A stretch of 64,000 bases of DNA from Candidatus Rokuibacteriota bacterium (GCA_003220535.1 QHSU01000055.1:1-64000), one strand, 5' to 3'; positions 24,735-32,952 are shown, counted from the first letter of the stretch. Numbers and translations: made by a program. The notes: generated from the sequence alone by a model not told the origin.

Positions 24735-24810
24735 CGTCCACGTCGCGCGCGAGGCGAGTGCGCGGCCGGCCGCGGACCGTAGACGTCCGCGCCGGTCGCC
24801 TCCTCGCCGG

Positions 24811-25369
24811 GGGCACGTTGAGCTGCCGGGCAAGGATCATCTACCGTTCTGTGACGACGCCGATGCGATCCTTGACGAGGTCGAGGAGTTCCTGACCGGG
24901 TTTGCCGCGGTCGGGCTCCCGCCCGCGTGCTCGCCACCGTCATGATGTTTATGGACGTCGTCGACTCGACCCGAAAGGTTGGGCGACCGCCGCTGGCGCG
25001 ACCTGCTCATTGCCTTTCAGGGGCTTGTGCGCGAGTACGTGACGATTTCGTGGCCGCGAGATCGACAGAGCCGGCGACGGGATGCTGGCGACGTGCGATG
25101 GTCCGGCCCGCGCGGTGCGCGCGCGGCAGCCGTCAGCGCCGACGTGCGGCGGCTGGGATTGAACGTGAGAGCCGGCTTGCATACGGGCGAGTGCGAGGTC
25201 ATCGGCGCCAAGCTGGGCGGTGTCGCTGGCCGAGGCCGGCGAGGTGTTGGTGCCGAGCACCGTGCGTGACCTCGTGGCTGGCTCCGGTCTGAGGTTCGCC
25301 GACCGCGGCCTCCACGCGTTAAAGGGCGTTCCCGGTGACTGGCGCACCTTCGCTGGGGAGACAAACTAA
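24811..25369 (+). pseudogene. Decayed class III adenylate/guanylate cyclase (hydrolase-cyclase type)
   Basis: Pieces of one protein lie in order but in different frames: ELPGKDHLPFCDDADAIL and DEVEEFLTGF (end of an alpha/beta-hydrolase and its linker), VLATVMMFMDVVDSTRK (metal-binding start of the cyclase), [54 protein letters not shown], and [18 protein letters not shown] with [11 protein letters not shown]. At least three frame changes are needed and the hydrolase part is missing. It is a remnant and not expressed as a cyclase, unless the assembly is poor here. Confidence 0.8.
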
Positions 25370-25397
25370 CTCTGGTTGGCGAATTACCGGCTGTAGA

Positions 25398-25572
25398 CTG
25401 CACAGAGCGTGGCAGATCCAACCGCAGTCTTACAAATCGGCCGGCACGCGTTGGCGTCCGAAAGCATTCGTGAGAACCGTCGAGGGCGGCATGCTTCACA
25501 CGCAGATCGCACTCACCCGAACGTTCGACGCGAAGAAGGACGCCGACGCCTACGCCGTCGAGATGGTGAAAC
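25398..25572 (+). pseudogene. Small hypothetical gene or remnant
   Basis: The frame reads WQIQPQSYKSAGTRWRPKAF and then TRTFDAKKDADAYAVEMVK, which resembles short conserved proteins of unknown function whose end is ...EADAYAxxMA. No ATG/GTG with a ribosome site precedes it and the frame continues into unrelated sequence, so it is probably truncated at both ends. Limits are approximate. Confidence 0.35.
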
Positions 25573-25587
25573 TAAGCACTCGCTCGG

Positions 25588-25850
25588 GTGCCCAAGCGGG
25601 CACAGAAGAAGCCAGGCCAACCCCACCCCTTCACGAGCCGTGTCCTGCCGATGCGGCATCAAGTCGGCGACCGCTTCGCGGACGAGACCTGGGAGTGGGA
25701 AGTAGGCGGTCGGCCCTACACGATAGCGGGCGGCAAGCGGATGTTCGCGTCCAACGGGGCGACGAGCCTGCCGTCCCCGAGCTGCGGATCTGGGGCGAGC
25801 ACGAACGTATCAACGTGAAACGCGCGCCCGACGGGGAGGGCAAGCGATGA
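25588..25850 (+). pseudogene. Small hypothetical gene with a frameshift
   Basis: One frame gives HQVGDRFADETWEWEVGGRPYTIAGGK and, after a frame change near 25740, the other gives DVRVQRGDEPAVPELRIWGEHERINVKRA ending at 25850 (both quoted in spirit; each is one continuous stretch). The two halves make sense only together, as a small basic protein of the kind VGDR..WEV..RP.T..GGK..RVQR...WG.HERV.V. Either a real frameshift or a sequencing error in the G-rich run. The function is unknown. Confidence 0.45.
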
Positions 25851-26110
25851 TGCGACTACATCGGGCTTCAGCGATCGTTGCGCTCTGTCTGCTTACCTCG
25901 GTTGCGACCGCCTCTGCCGAGTGCGTGTGGGTGTTGTGGAGCGGATCAAGCGGCGCCTCGCTCCCTGTCAGCGCGTGGGATACGAAGTCGCGGTGCGAGG
26001 AAGCGAAAAATGAGAGGCTGCGCGCGCTCGGCGGTGCCATTGAGCCCAAGGCTGTGGCCTTCGTCTGCCTCCCCGACACTGTGGACCCCCGCGGGCCGAA
26101 GGGAAGGTGA
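25847..26110 (+). CDS. Small secreted protein with C-terminal CLPDTVDPRG motif
   Basis: 87 residues. The N-terminus is a signal peptide (basic start, AIVALCLLTSVATASA, probable cleavage before ECVW). The mature part is short with three Cys (CVWVLWS, SRCEEAK, FVCLPDTVDPRGPKG). A degraded relative of the C-terminus (MRYFCLPDTVDTRAG) lies on the other strand near 26.8 kb. The start overlaps the end of the preceding frameshifted gene by 4 nt (ATGATG). No function is known. Confidence 0.65.
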   Translation: MMRLHRASAIVALCLLTSVATASAECVWVLWSGSSGASLPVSAWDTKSRCEEAKNERLRALGGAIEPKAVAFVCLPDTVDPRGPKGR

Positions 26111-26120
26111 GCGACAACGG

Positions 26121-26234
26121 GTGACCCTTCTTGCCGAACTCGAGGAATTCGTCGCCGACCATCGCGCGCTCGGGAGGTTGACAGGCGACGCGACCGTGCC
26201 CTCTTGGAACGGCTACCTCACTCCGCGTCGCTGA
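26121..26234 (+). pseudogene. Truncated small gene (N-terminal remnant)
   Basis: From GTG 26121: TLLAELEEFVADHRALGRL then TGDATVPSWNGYL and a premature stop. The LxGDAT.P.WNGYL pattern resembles the first half of a short conserved protein that normally continues with a Cys-rich core; here it ends after 37 residues. Recognition is from memory and only moderately certain. Confidence 0.4.
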
Positions 26235-26444
26235 ACTGAGCCCACCTCACGACACGCTCAAGTCCTTGGACTGCGTGCAGGTCCTCCCGCCCGTGTAGAC
26301 CCCGGTGCGAAATACCAGCGCTCCAGACCGCGTCTAACTCGGGCAGGAGGACGGGCGGCGATGGGAGTCAGCCCGCTGGCGCGTACCGACAACGCCTGGG
26401 GCGAGTGGGGACTTGCGAGAATGGCCGTTTATGTTTCCTACGCT

Positions 26445-26543
26445 CTACACGCGCGATGTTCGCGCACGTCGGTTGCGACGATGCGTGACGAGCGACCACA
26501 CCAGACCTGCGCCGAGAAGCGTGAAAGTCGCTGGTTCCGGGAC
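26445..26543 (-). pseudogene. Orphan PEP-CTERM sorting tail
   Basis: The minus strand reads VPEPATFTLLGAGLVWSLV followed by basic residues (HRRNRR) and a stop. That is the exosortase recognition tail: VPEP motif, membrane segment, Arg cluster. The open frame extends upstream for only 71 residues and lacks a signal peptide, so the exported body of the protein is missing or frameshifted. It suggests the genome has or had an exosortase system. Confidence 0.6.
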
Positions 26544-26811
26544 CGTCCTCTGGCCCAACCGGTCATAACTAAGTGCGTCCATAACGGTGAGATCACCAGG
26601 AGAGGTCGGCAACTCATGGTCGCGGCACGTCCGCCGCGTCCCCGACTGATCGTCTCGTAGACCACGGGTAACCGATGTCGCCGCCACCAGTTGGGTGGAG
26701 GCTCTCAGAGAGGGCGCCCAACCTCCACGGGCAATTACCGGGTGCGCCGGTCCCACCCGGCTACCTCAACCTCACCGCGCCAAGCTGAGGCTCGCTCGGG
26801 CACCTCACTTC

Positions 26812-26880
26812 CCCTTCACCCCGCGCGGGTGTCCACAGTGTCGGGGAGGCAGAAATACCGCATGAAGACGTTGCCGTCCT
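26812..26880 (-). pseudogene. C-terminal remnant of a CLPDTVD-type small secreted protein
   Basis: Minus-strand frame TKDGNVFMRYFCLPDTVDTR then AG and a stop, with a TGA a few codons upstream. It mirrors the C-terminus of the intact gene at 25847. The upstream region holds no signal peptide in this frame. A paralogue fragment is the simplest reading. Confidence 0.45.
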
Positions 26881-27251
26881 TTGTCTTAGTGGTGCCTGAC
26901 GTTCGGTCTCATTGTCGACCAGTCCCCCGGCTCTGCACGCGGTATTCCAACCGGCCCGATTCGGGGATTCCCCTGCTTGTCCGCGAGTCGCTCCTCTTGC
27001 TACGTGGTGTGCATGGGGTCTGTACGAATGGTTCCATGCGGATTCTTTGAGTGGGTAGGGCATCACGTCCAGCCCACAGATCCCTCACAGGTCGTGTCTG
27101 CCTTCCGCCTCCCCGGTCGCGGCGTCTTCAGACCACTCAGCTTCCCACGCCAGATGGCGGAGCCCAGGTCATCGTGACGGGTCGCGTCCGGCGTTGTCAG
27201 GGGCTTCCATTCTTGAGTGGACCGCAAGCCGGACTACTAGCGGAGGCGATT

Positions 27252-27485
27252 ATGGCAGACTTGCTCTTCATCGTGTCGCGCACCGAGCCAAAACGATACT
27301 TTTATCTCAAGCATGTATACGCTGCCGAGGGCAGGGGCGTGATCGTCGACCGTCGAGGGGGCGAACGGCGCCGGAGTCAGAGGCCGCGGCCGGCCGAGAG
27401 ACGCCACGTGGAGCGGCGCCATCGCGACATCACGCAGGAACTCCAGTCATCAGGCTGGGCCCTGGTGAGGCGCCCGGCGCAGTAA
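27252..27485 (+). CDS. Small Arg-rich hypothetical protein
   Basis: 77 residues from ATG 27252 with GGAGG 5 nt upstream of the spacer. The N-terminal half is globular-looking (MADLLFIVSRTEPKRYFYLK, then HVYAAEGRGVIVDRR). The middle is dominated by RRGGERRRSQRPRPAERRHVERRHRD, a repeated ERR pattern, and the end is SSGWALVRR. The basic run suggests nucleic-acid or polyanion binding. I recall similar DRR..ERRR small proteins in related bacteria, but no named family. Confidence 0.6.
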   Translation: MADLLFIVSRTEPKRYFYLKHVYAAEGRGVIVDRRGGERRRSQRPRPAERRHVERRHRDITQELQSSGWALVRRPAQ

Positions 27486-27911
27486 CGGGCCAGGATTGTG
27501 CTTCCATACCGACACGCGCACTCAGCGCGGCCGAGGTGAGCACGGAGAACGCGACGAGCAGCGTGGCCCTTCGTTGGAGTCGCTTCATTCGCCTCTGGGA
27601 TGCCGCACGGCGCGCGGCCCAGGGGCGCACGGGATAGTTCGCGAGCCGCTTCCAGCGTAACGAGGAGCAGGCGTCCGAAGCGGCTCATGCTCGCTTCACG
27701 CTGACCCCTCTCGTGCGCGCCCCACGTTCAGTTTCCGGAAGCGACTACCACCCGCATAGCGGCCGGGCGCGCAGCATCACCGGTGCCCACGGTCGAGCCG
27801 AGTGGCTACTGCTTCGGTGTCACGGTGAATGTCGTCACGGTGAATGTCGCGAGCAGCGCGCGAAACTTATCGACCGCTGCCGCGTGGTAGGAGGCCCGGA
27901 GAGGGTCGCTA
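27486..27911. other. 426-bp stretch without a convincing gene
   Basis: The only coding hint is a minus-strand frame from ATG 27588 with a signal-peptide-like start (MKRLQRRATLLVAFSVLTSA), which ends at 27430 inside the neighbouring gene's antisense; I regard it as doubtful. A short tandem duplication (GTCACGGTGAATGTC twice) lies near 27820-27850. Confidence 0.4.
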
Positions 27912-28394
27912 TCAGGGGTTGCGAGGCAGCGATTGCCGCATGGCCTCGCGAAGCGAGGCGAGCGCAGCTTCGGCCTCTCGCGTCAGCACATCCGCCGTGT
28001 CGCCTGGTTCGCGGCTTCGCTTCACGAGGCGTTGGGCGGCCGCGCGTGCTGCAAAGGCTCTTTGGCGCACTTCCGCCGGGAGTATCGTACAGCCGTAAAG
28101 ATGCGCGCGGATGCTGGCGGTCAGGTCCCGACGACACCGAGGGCAGAGGTGCGTATGGCCGCTGACAAGATCTGAGGCAAGGTCTCGCAGGCCGAACCTT
28201 CCAGAACAAGTAACGCACGCACCGACTTGGTGGTCTCGACAGTGGACGAAGAGAAGAGCACGCTCCTCGGCGCTCAGAACGCGGGGCCTTCCGCAATCGA
28301 GATGGGACAGACGGCCGAGACCGAACACGACAGTGTCATCCGGCGAGATCGTCCGAGAGCACTCCGGGCACGTCGCGGTCCGCTGTTCCGCCAT
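27912..28394 (-). CDS. Zinc-ribbon hypothetical protein
   Basis: 160 residues. Cys pairs suggest two zinc knuckles: TCPECSRTI near the start and CVTCSGRFG ... CPRCRRDL in the middle. The tail is helical (LVKRSREPGDTADVLTREAEAALASLREAM). Probably a small nucleic-acid-associated or regulatory protein; no named family recognised. It is last in a run of same-strand small genes from the cupin gene onward. Confidence 0.65.
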   Translation of the reverse strand: MAEQRTATCPECSRTISPDDTVVFGLGRLSHLDCGRPRVLSAEERALLFVHCRDHQVGACVTCSGRFGLRDLASDLVSGHTHLCPRCRRDLTASIRAHLYGCTILPAEVRQRAFAARAAAQRLVKRSREPGDTADVLTREAEAALASLREAMRQSLPRNP

Positions 28395-28605
28395 CGGAGC
28401 ATCCCCAATGCGAAGGGAGACGGATGGGCCTGACGCCAGGAGGGCACGACGCCAGCTTGCGTCACCCCGGGTGCTCCAGTGGCCGTCGAGCGGGAGGATA
28501 GCACCGAGGTCCTCCTTGCTCAATGTCCAATGTTCGATACAGATTGAAGTGGGCATGCGCGATCGGATCTGGAGGGGTCCCGATGAAGGCCGGTCAGCCG
28601 GCGGG

Positions 28606-28884
28606 TCACGCCTCGGAAGTGGGAAAACGGGCCGCCGTCCTTGCACGGGCTTTCGAAGCCTCGACGTCGCGATCGCGCGACGGGGCCGTCGTGACGAGCG
28701 AGTCGAGGAGCTCCCGGACTGCGTGCGCCACCTGGTCCACGGCACGAGCGAACGCGACTTCGTTGGCTTTGGAGGGTCTTGTGAAACCGCTGAGCTTTCG
28801 GACGAATTGCAGCGAAGATGCCCGGATTTCGTCGTCCGTGGCCGGTGGCTTGAAGTTGTGCAGCGTCTTGATGCTGCGACACAT
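28606..28884 (-). CDS. DUF2277-family protein
   Basis: 92 residues. MCRSIKTLHNFKPPATDDEI and LQFVRKLSGFTRPSKANEVA are the hallmark of DUF2277, with SLVTTAPSRDRDVEASKARA at the end. Length is typical. The function is unknown; the conserved Cys at position 2 and the motif are family-wide. It lies 45 bp after the broken DsrE-like gene. Confidence 0.88.
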   Translation of the reverse strand: MCRSIKTLHNFKPPATDDEIRASSLQFVRKLSGFTRPSKANEVAFARAVDQVAHAVRELLDSLVTTAPSRDRDVEASKARARTAARFPTSEA

Positions 28885-28928
28885 CGGAAATCCTCCTCGT
28901 CAACCTATCGGTTACTTATCGGCATCGC

Positions 28929-29265
28929 TCACTCGGTGAGCAGCTTATCGGCCCACTCGATGAGCTGCACGAGGATCGCGGGATTGGCGAAGGAAGCCTT
29001 CTTACCCACCAGGTCCTCATCAAGGACTCCACGAGCCCTTGAGCATGCGCCTCACACGTGGATCGGTGTGCCGAGCGCCACAGTGGTTCGCAGGGCTTCG
29101 GCCAGGGGGGGCCAGCCGACCGGGACGACTGCGTTTGCTACTGGATCGCGCATCAAGGACACTGCCTCGCCCCGAAGGAAGAAGAGCGTTCGCATGCAGA
29201 AACGGAAACGCCGCCTTGGTCGGGTCGTCGGAACCCCACGCGCTCTTCACCAGCACCTTGCTCAT
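28929..29265 (-). pseudogene. DsrE-like candidate selenoprotein gene with an internal deletion/frameshift
   Basis: From ATG 29265 the minus strand reads MSKVLVKSAWGSDDPTKAAF then PFLHANAL, the N-terminus of a DsrE-family protein. In a second frame it continues FLRGEAVSLMRDPVANAVV, PLAEALRTTVALGTPIHV, UGA (29052-29054), GACSRARGVLDEDLVGKK, ASFANPAILVQLIEW and a stop at 28929. About 26 nt appear deleted after HANAL, changing the frame. The UGA occupies the conserved Cys of DsrE-type proteins (xGACxxARG). DsrE-like proteins are among reported bacterial selenoprotein families. The copy is broken unless the deletion is an assembly error. Confidence 0.75.
29020..29054 (-). promoter_or_regulatory. 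UGA with strong bacterial SECIS-like hairpin
   Basis: On the minus strand the UGA (29052-29054) is followed after 9 nt by a 10-bp stem: TCAAGGGCTC pairs with GAGTCCTTGA (29042-29033 with 29029-29020), with a single G-U pair. The three-base loop is GUG, with G-U at the loop start about 20 nt after the UGA. Position, size and loop match bacterial SECIS elements well. Confidence 0.75.
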
Positions 29266-29272
29266 TCTCGCC

Positions 29273-29809
29273 TCACAGTTGAGAGGGTCGTGCTGCGGTT
29301 TCACTGAGATGCCTTGTGTAGACCGCAAGGTCGGCGGCCGAGAAGCAGCAGAAGACTACCTCCTGAAGGGTCGCGAACTCTTGCACGGAGGATCGGACGC
29401 TGGCGACAGCAACCTTCGCCGCGAGGTCGACCGGGTAGCCGTAGATGCCAGTGCTGATGCTCGGGAATGCGAGCGTGAGAATGCCATTCGTGGCCGCGAC
29501 CTCGATAGAGCGCCGATAGCACGACGCGAGCAACTCTGGCTCGCCGCTGCCGCCGCCGCGCCAGACCGGGCCGACGGTGTGGATGACGAACTTGGAGGGT
29601 AGCCGATAGCCCCTGGTGAGCTTGGCGTCGCCGGTCTGGCAGCCGCCGAGAAGGCGGCACTCTTCGAGCAGCTGCGGGCCGGCGGCGCGATGGATCGCAC
29701 CGTCGACGCCACCACCGCCGAGCAGCGAGGAGTTCGCGGCGTTGACGATGGCGTCGACCGTGAGGGTCGTGATGTCGGCTCGAAGAGCGCGCAGTCTGGC
29801 CGCCGGCAT
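29273..29809 (-). CDS. Macro-domain protein (ADP-ribose / O-acetyl-ADP-ribose binding or hydrolysis)
   Basis: 178 residues. Macro-domain motifs: [64 protein letters not shown], and [19 protein letters not shown] (phosphate-binding loops). Asn and Gly residues needed for ADP-ribose binding are present. Relatives deacetylate O-acetyl-ADP-ribose or remove ADP-ribose from proteins. It starts 5 nt after the stop of a small unknown gene and runs into the DsrE-like remnant. Confidence 0.92.
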   Translation of the reverse strand: MPAARLRALRADITTLTVDAIVNAANSSLLGGGGVDGAIHRAAGPQLLEECRLLGGCQTGDAKLTRGYRLPSKFVIHTVGPVWRGGGSGEPELLASCYRRSIEVAATNGILTLAFPSISTGIYGYPVDLAAKVAVASVRSSVQEFATLQEVVFCCFSAADLAVYTRHLSETAARPSQL

Positions 29810-29814
29810 CGCCT

Positions 29815-30111
29815 TTACTTCCACGCCCAGGTGTTGCCCATCGCGCACAGGTACTTGTCGCGATCGCGGCCGCACGCGAGGTCGTGCGGCGTGTAGAAGA
29901 GATCGGGCGCCGAACGCCTGCGCTCGGCCTCGACTTTCTTCAGCGACGCCACGCACGCGTCGAAGTTCGCGCCGTCCTGTCGCCACGCCTCGCGCGACGC
30001 CTGCCACCCGAAGTCTACGACGCAGAGGTAGTAGCCGGGCACGGGCTGCTGCGCGGTGCGGCGCGCACGGATCTCGACCCCTTCGCCACGCGCGACCTGC
30101 GCGCGGCTCAT
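29815..30111 (-). CDS. Small hypothetical protein
   Basis: 98 residues, ATG overlapping the acetyltransferase stop (ATGA). Contains paired Cys residues ([40 protein letters not shown]) and a Trp-rich end (TWAWK). No signal peptide is visible from this start and no family recognised. Tight coupling to its neighbours supports that it is real. Confidence 0.55.
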   Translation of the reverse strand: MSRAQVARGEGVEIRARRTAQQPVPGYYLCVVDFGWQASREAWRQDGANFDACVASLKKVEAERRRSAPDLFYTPHDLACGRDRDKYLCAMGNTWAWK

Positions 30112-30728
30112 CGCGCGAGCGCTTCTTCGAGTTTCCTGCGCACATCGGGCCACTCGGCCCGCACGATCGAGTAGTACGCGGAGTTGCGAACGGAACCATC
30201 CTGGCCCGCCATGTCGGCGCGGCGCACGCCTTCGGCGATAGCCCCGAGCCTTTCGATGGCTCGACGGGATTTTGCATTGCGTTCGTCGGTTTTGAGCGAG
30301 ACGCGATGCACCCGCCAGACGTCGAAGGCGTGGGACAGCAAGAGGTACTTCGCCTCTGTGTTGCACCGCGTGCGTTGGGCAGAGGCCGCCAGCCAGGTGG
30401 AACCGATCTCCACCGCATCAGGATAGTCGGTTCGCTGGAGCGGGGAGCCGGCCGGCCACCGCCATCGCTGCAGATCCAGATAGCTGGTGGCGCCCACGAC
30501 CCGATCGTGCCACACAATGGCGAACGGCACCCGGCGGCCCGCCTCGCGATCAGCCAGCCCCGCCTCGATGTAGTGCTGGGCCTCCTCGACACCGTCGGGA
30601 ACGCGGGTGTAGACAAACTCCTGCCTGGACTCTGAGGCGGCCGCGGCAAGCGCGCCGGCGTCAGCGGCCGTGAGGGGGCGCAGCGTTACCGTCTGGCCCC
30701 GAAGAACGGTAAACCGAATGTCATCCAT
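30108..30728 (-). CDS. GNAT-family acetyltransferase (RimJ/RimL-like)
   Basis: 206 residues. Opens [22 protein letters not shown] and has [30 protein letters not shown] (acetyl-CoA region), [20 protein letters not shown] and [14 protein letters not shown], a pattern of the Acetyltransf_3 (RimJ/RimL) group. Likely acetylates a protein N-terminus or small molecule. It overlaps the cupin gene by 8 nt upstream and the small unknown gene by 4 nt downstream. Confidence 0.9.
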   Translation of the reverse strand: MDDIRFTVLRGQTVTLRPLTAADAGALAAAASESRQEFVYTRVPDGVEEAQHYIEAGLADREAGRRVPFAIVWHDRVVGATSYLDLQRWRWPAGSPLQRTDYPDAVEIGSTWLAASAQRTRCNTEAKYLLLSHAFDVWRVHRVSLKTDERNAKSRRAIERLGAIAEGVRRADMAGQDGSVRNSAYYSIVRAEWPDVRRKLEEALAR

Positions 30729-31056
30729 CCCGCTTGCTCTGGGTTGGATCCACGACATCACGATGCTGTGTCCCGAGCGTGGGCGTGATGAACAGCAGAT
30801 CGCCGGGCTCGCGCACGACGAGCCGGTGCCATCGCCCGCGTGGCACCACACAGGCGCCGCCTGCGCGGAGCTCGGTCACCCGCCCGCCCGGCGCCTCCTC
30901 GGTGACGACGTCGACCGCGCCAGAGAGAAGATGAAGGCACTCGTCGCCGTTGGGATGCATCTCCCACGCCGTATCGCGGGTCATGTGAACAGCGCCAGCA
31001 ATCGCGCCGCCGAACTTGCCGAGGAACTTCATCTCCGGCTGCGCCGGGATCTTCAT
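30721..31056 (-). CDS. Cupin-domain protein
   Basis: 111 residues, single cupin barrel: MHPNGDECLHLLSGAVDVV (metal-ligand motif 1) and GGACVVPRGRWHRLVV (motif 2 with His). Members bind a metal and small ligands or act as isomerases or dioxygenases. The start at 31056 has an AGGAG 7 nt upstream, favoured over an in-frame ATG at 31074; the longer same-frame reading to 31383 belongs to a separate decayed YCII gene. Confidence 0.85.
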   Translation of the reverse strand: MKIPAQPEMKFLGKFGGAIAGAVHMTRDTAWEMHPNGDECLHLLSGAVDVVTEEAPGGRVTELRAGGACVVPRGRWHRLVVREPGDLLFITPTLGTQHRDVVDPTQSKRDG

Positions 31057-31094
31057 CACGCTCTCCTCTTGCATGGCCGGCACGGTCGCTTTGG

Positions 31095-31383
31095 TCACCG
31101 ATCGCGAGAACGACCATCGAGAAGGATAGTCCACGGCTCGACGCGCCCGATCTCGAGCAAGCCCGATTCGCTCCGGGGATCTGCGGCGAGGCGAGCCCGC
31201 AAGGCGTCCGGTCTCCTCCTCGCCCGGGCCCACGGGGCCGCCGAGAACGACGAACCCGTCCGTTGCAAGCGCGTTCATGAAGGCAGCATGCTCGGCCCAG
31301 AGCGCTTGAGCGCGCATTGGCACAGCGGTATTCCAGGCTGAACCCCGTCCGCGTCGAACGGCGAAGTGCGTCGGCATAGTCAC
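31095..31383 (-). pseudogene. YCII-family gene with internal deletion/frameshift
   Basis: From ATG 31383: MTMPTHFAVRRGRGSAWNTA, then LWAEHAAFMNALATDGFVVL and GGPVG, a YCII-domain N-terminus. After about GEEETG the frame changes, and the other frame continues DALRARLAADPRSESGLLEI, then GRVEPWTILLDGRSRDR and a stop at 31095. The usual middle strand of the ferredoxin-like fold is missing, so a short deletion plus frame change inactivated it. It is upstream of the intact cupin gene. Confidence 0.75.
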
Positions 31384-31423
31384 GTCCTGGCGACGTCACA
31401 AGGCCATTCACGATCACGGGCCG

Positions 31424-31627
31424 TCATCCAGGCGGAACTGGCGGCGGGTCGTCACGGAATCTTCGACGAGGCGCTATCTCTCGACCGCCTACGACAAGGG
31501 CCTCGTCGAAAACCTCGAGCCGGTGATCAGGCGACATCAGCTCCGCCGGCCCCCGCACGTCGCCTCGGCTGATGCAGTCCATGAAGCTGATCGTCAGCGC
31601 GACGGCGGGGAGAGATCTCACGACCAT
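31424..31627 (-). pseudogene. Truncated SnoaL/NTF2-like gene
   Basis: The minus-strand frame has LTISFMDCISRGDVRGPAEL, MSPDHRLEVFDEALVVGG and then low-complexity sequence and a stop. SFMDCIxxGDxxGLxxLMxxDHxxxVFDEAxxxG is the first third of SnoaL/NTF2-like proteins of unknown function; the remaining beta-strands are missing. A 5' remnant is likely. Confidence 0.55.
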
Positions 31628-31686
31628 GTCGGGCTAACGGCCATGTCGTCCTCGGCCGCTGACGTGAGAGCGGGCGCCACGCCGGC

Positions 31687-32229
31687 CTACTTGGCGGTGA
31701 AGAAGTAATAGTCCGCCGTGTAGTTGATGCGAGCCGGCGTCCCGGCTGTGGCTTGAGAGCAACCGGCCTTAGGCGCCACGCCGCCCACGGTATTGACGCG
31801 CTGGATGCCCGTGACCTTGCTGAACGAGCCATCCGAGCCGACGGACTTCGCGGTGAGCAGCAGCCAAGGGATGGCGTCGGCCACTGGCGCGTCGGCACGT
31901 TCCCTGACCGTACCCAAGATCTTGCTGCCATCGGTCGATTCCCAGTGTGGGCCCGCATAGTGTCGGCCGGTCCTGTTTCCGCGCGCGTCGAAAAGATCGG
32001 CTTCGGGAGCCACGAACGCCCATTCGTATTCCCCGACTTGATCCTTTCTTGCGCGGCATTCGTAGATCTGCACGCCCTTTGCTGGAACGATCATCGCCAG
32101 CGATTCGTTCACGCCGGGTTTGAGCTTATCCGGCACCTTGACCATCGACGTCGGTGGGTGCTGGCTCGCGCAGGCCGCCACGAGGAGCACCAGCAAGAAG
32201 GCCGTGACCTTGGATGCCTTGGTACTCAT
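31687..32229 (-). CDS. DUF3455-family lipoprotein
   Basis: 180 residues. The signal has a lipobox (LLVLLVAAC, lipidated C20). The body contains the DUF3455 pattern: GVQIYECRARKDQVGEYEWA, FVAPEADLFDARGNRTGRHY, GPHWESTDGSKI, IPWLLLTAKSVGSDGSFSKV and VNTVGGVAPKAGC, ending with an aromatic INYTADYYFF. The function of the family is unknown; it is exported and anchored in a membrane. Confidence 0.9.
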   Translation of the reverse strand: MSTKASKVTAFLLVLLVAACASQHPPTSMVKVPDKLKPGVNESLAMIVPAKGVQIYECRARKDQVGEYEWAFVAPEADLFDARGNRTGRHYAGPHWESTDGSKILGTVRERADAPVADAIPWLLLTAKSVGSDGSFSKVTGIQRVNTVGGVAPKAGCSQATAGTPARINYTADYYFFTAK

Positions 32230-32331
32230 GCAGTCCTCAGGATAGCGCTGTCTCACGCCAAAACTCACCTGTCCCTGGAGGCCGCAACGAGGAACGAGCG
32301 GCAGCCGGAGGCGGTCAGGTGCGGTGCCTTG

Positions 32332-32952
32332 CTAGACGGCAGTCGAAGCATGGGGATCGAGGGGCCGTGGGTAGCGTTCCTCCCAGGCTCTCCGGATCTT
32401 GCGCAGGACCGCCGGATAGACGATGAACCGGCGGAACGGGTCGATCAGCGCCATGTACAGCGCGGTGAGCCGGGACACTGGTTGAACGTAGACGCCCAAA
32501 TACAGGCGGTATCCGGCAAGAGTCTCGGTGAGCGCGAACGCGAACAAGGCGTGCACGGTCGCGTTCCGAAACTCGGCGAGCGATTCTCTCTCGAGAACGT
32601 ACAAGAGATGGAACCGGCCGTCCGGCGAGCCGGGGGCCAGAGCCGAACGCCGTCTGACGTCGAGGCTGAGCCGATGAATGTACGACGTGTCCTGGTGCCT
32701 GTGAATCGTGTGAATGTCGGAGTCCCAGCCACACAACCGTCCGACTCGTGTACGCAGCGCGACGAGTGCGCACACGGCAGGGTTCGCCGCCCTCAAGTTC
32801 ACGCCGGCGAGGAGCGATCGCACGTCCGAAATCGTGCGTCCGGCGCCTCCCCCCGGCAGATCGATAGCCGAGACGTCGTGGAGCGGAACATCGCTCAAGA
32901 TGCCGTGGACTTCAAGGCCGAGGCTCCGGAACTCGTCCCGAGGAACGCGCAT
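32332..32952 (-). CDS. DUF2867-family protein
   Basis: 206 residues. The patterns VPLHDVSAIDLPGGGAGRTI, DTSYIHRLSLDVRR, VHALFAFALTETLAGYRLYL and PVSRLTALYMALIDPFRRFI fit DUF2867 proteins (START-like fold suggested for some). No signal peptide. The chosen ATG at 32952 starts MRVPRDEFRSLG. The function is unknown. Confidence 0.75.
   Translation of the reverse strand: MRVPRDEFRSLGLEVHGILSDVPLHDVSAIDLPGGGAGRTISDVRSLLAGVNLRAANPAVCALVALRTRVGRLCGWDSDIHTIHRHQDTSYIHRLSLDVRRRSALAPGSPDGRFHLLYVLERESLAEFRNATVHALFAFALTETLAGYRLYLGVYVQPVSRLTALYMALIDPFRRFIVYPAVLRKIRRAWEERYPRPLDPHASTAV

Larger units (their letters stand above)
26235..27251. other. 1-kb intergenic stretch with gene remnants
   Basis: No intact gene is seen on either strand. 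It contains an inverted repeat (GTCCTCCCGCCCG near 26280 and CGGGCAGGAGGAC near 26340), a PEP-CTERM tail (26445-26543, minus strand) and the tail of a small secreted-protein relative (about 26812-26880, minus strand). Confidence 0.5.

Noticed and set aside
26812..26920. In-frame TGA upstream of the CLPDTVD remnant as a third selenocysteine codon
   Set aside because: The frame upstream of the TGA has no family similarity, and no suitable hairpin or conserved Cys position is seen.
30721..31383. A YCII-cupin fusion protein of 220 residues
   Set aside because: The YCII half continues properly only in another frame, and the cupin has its own ribosome site; the apparent fusion results from frameshift in the YCII gene.
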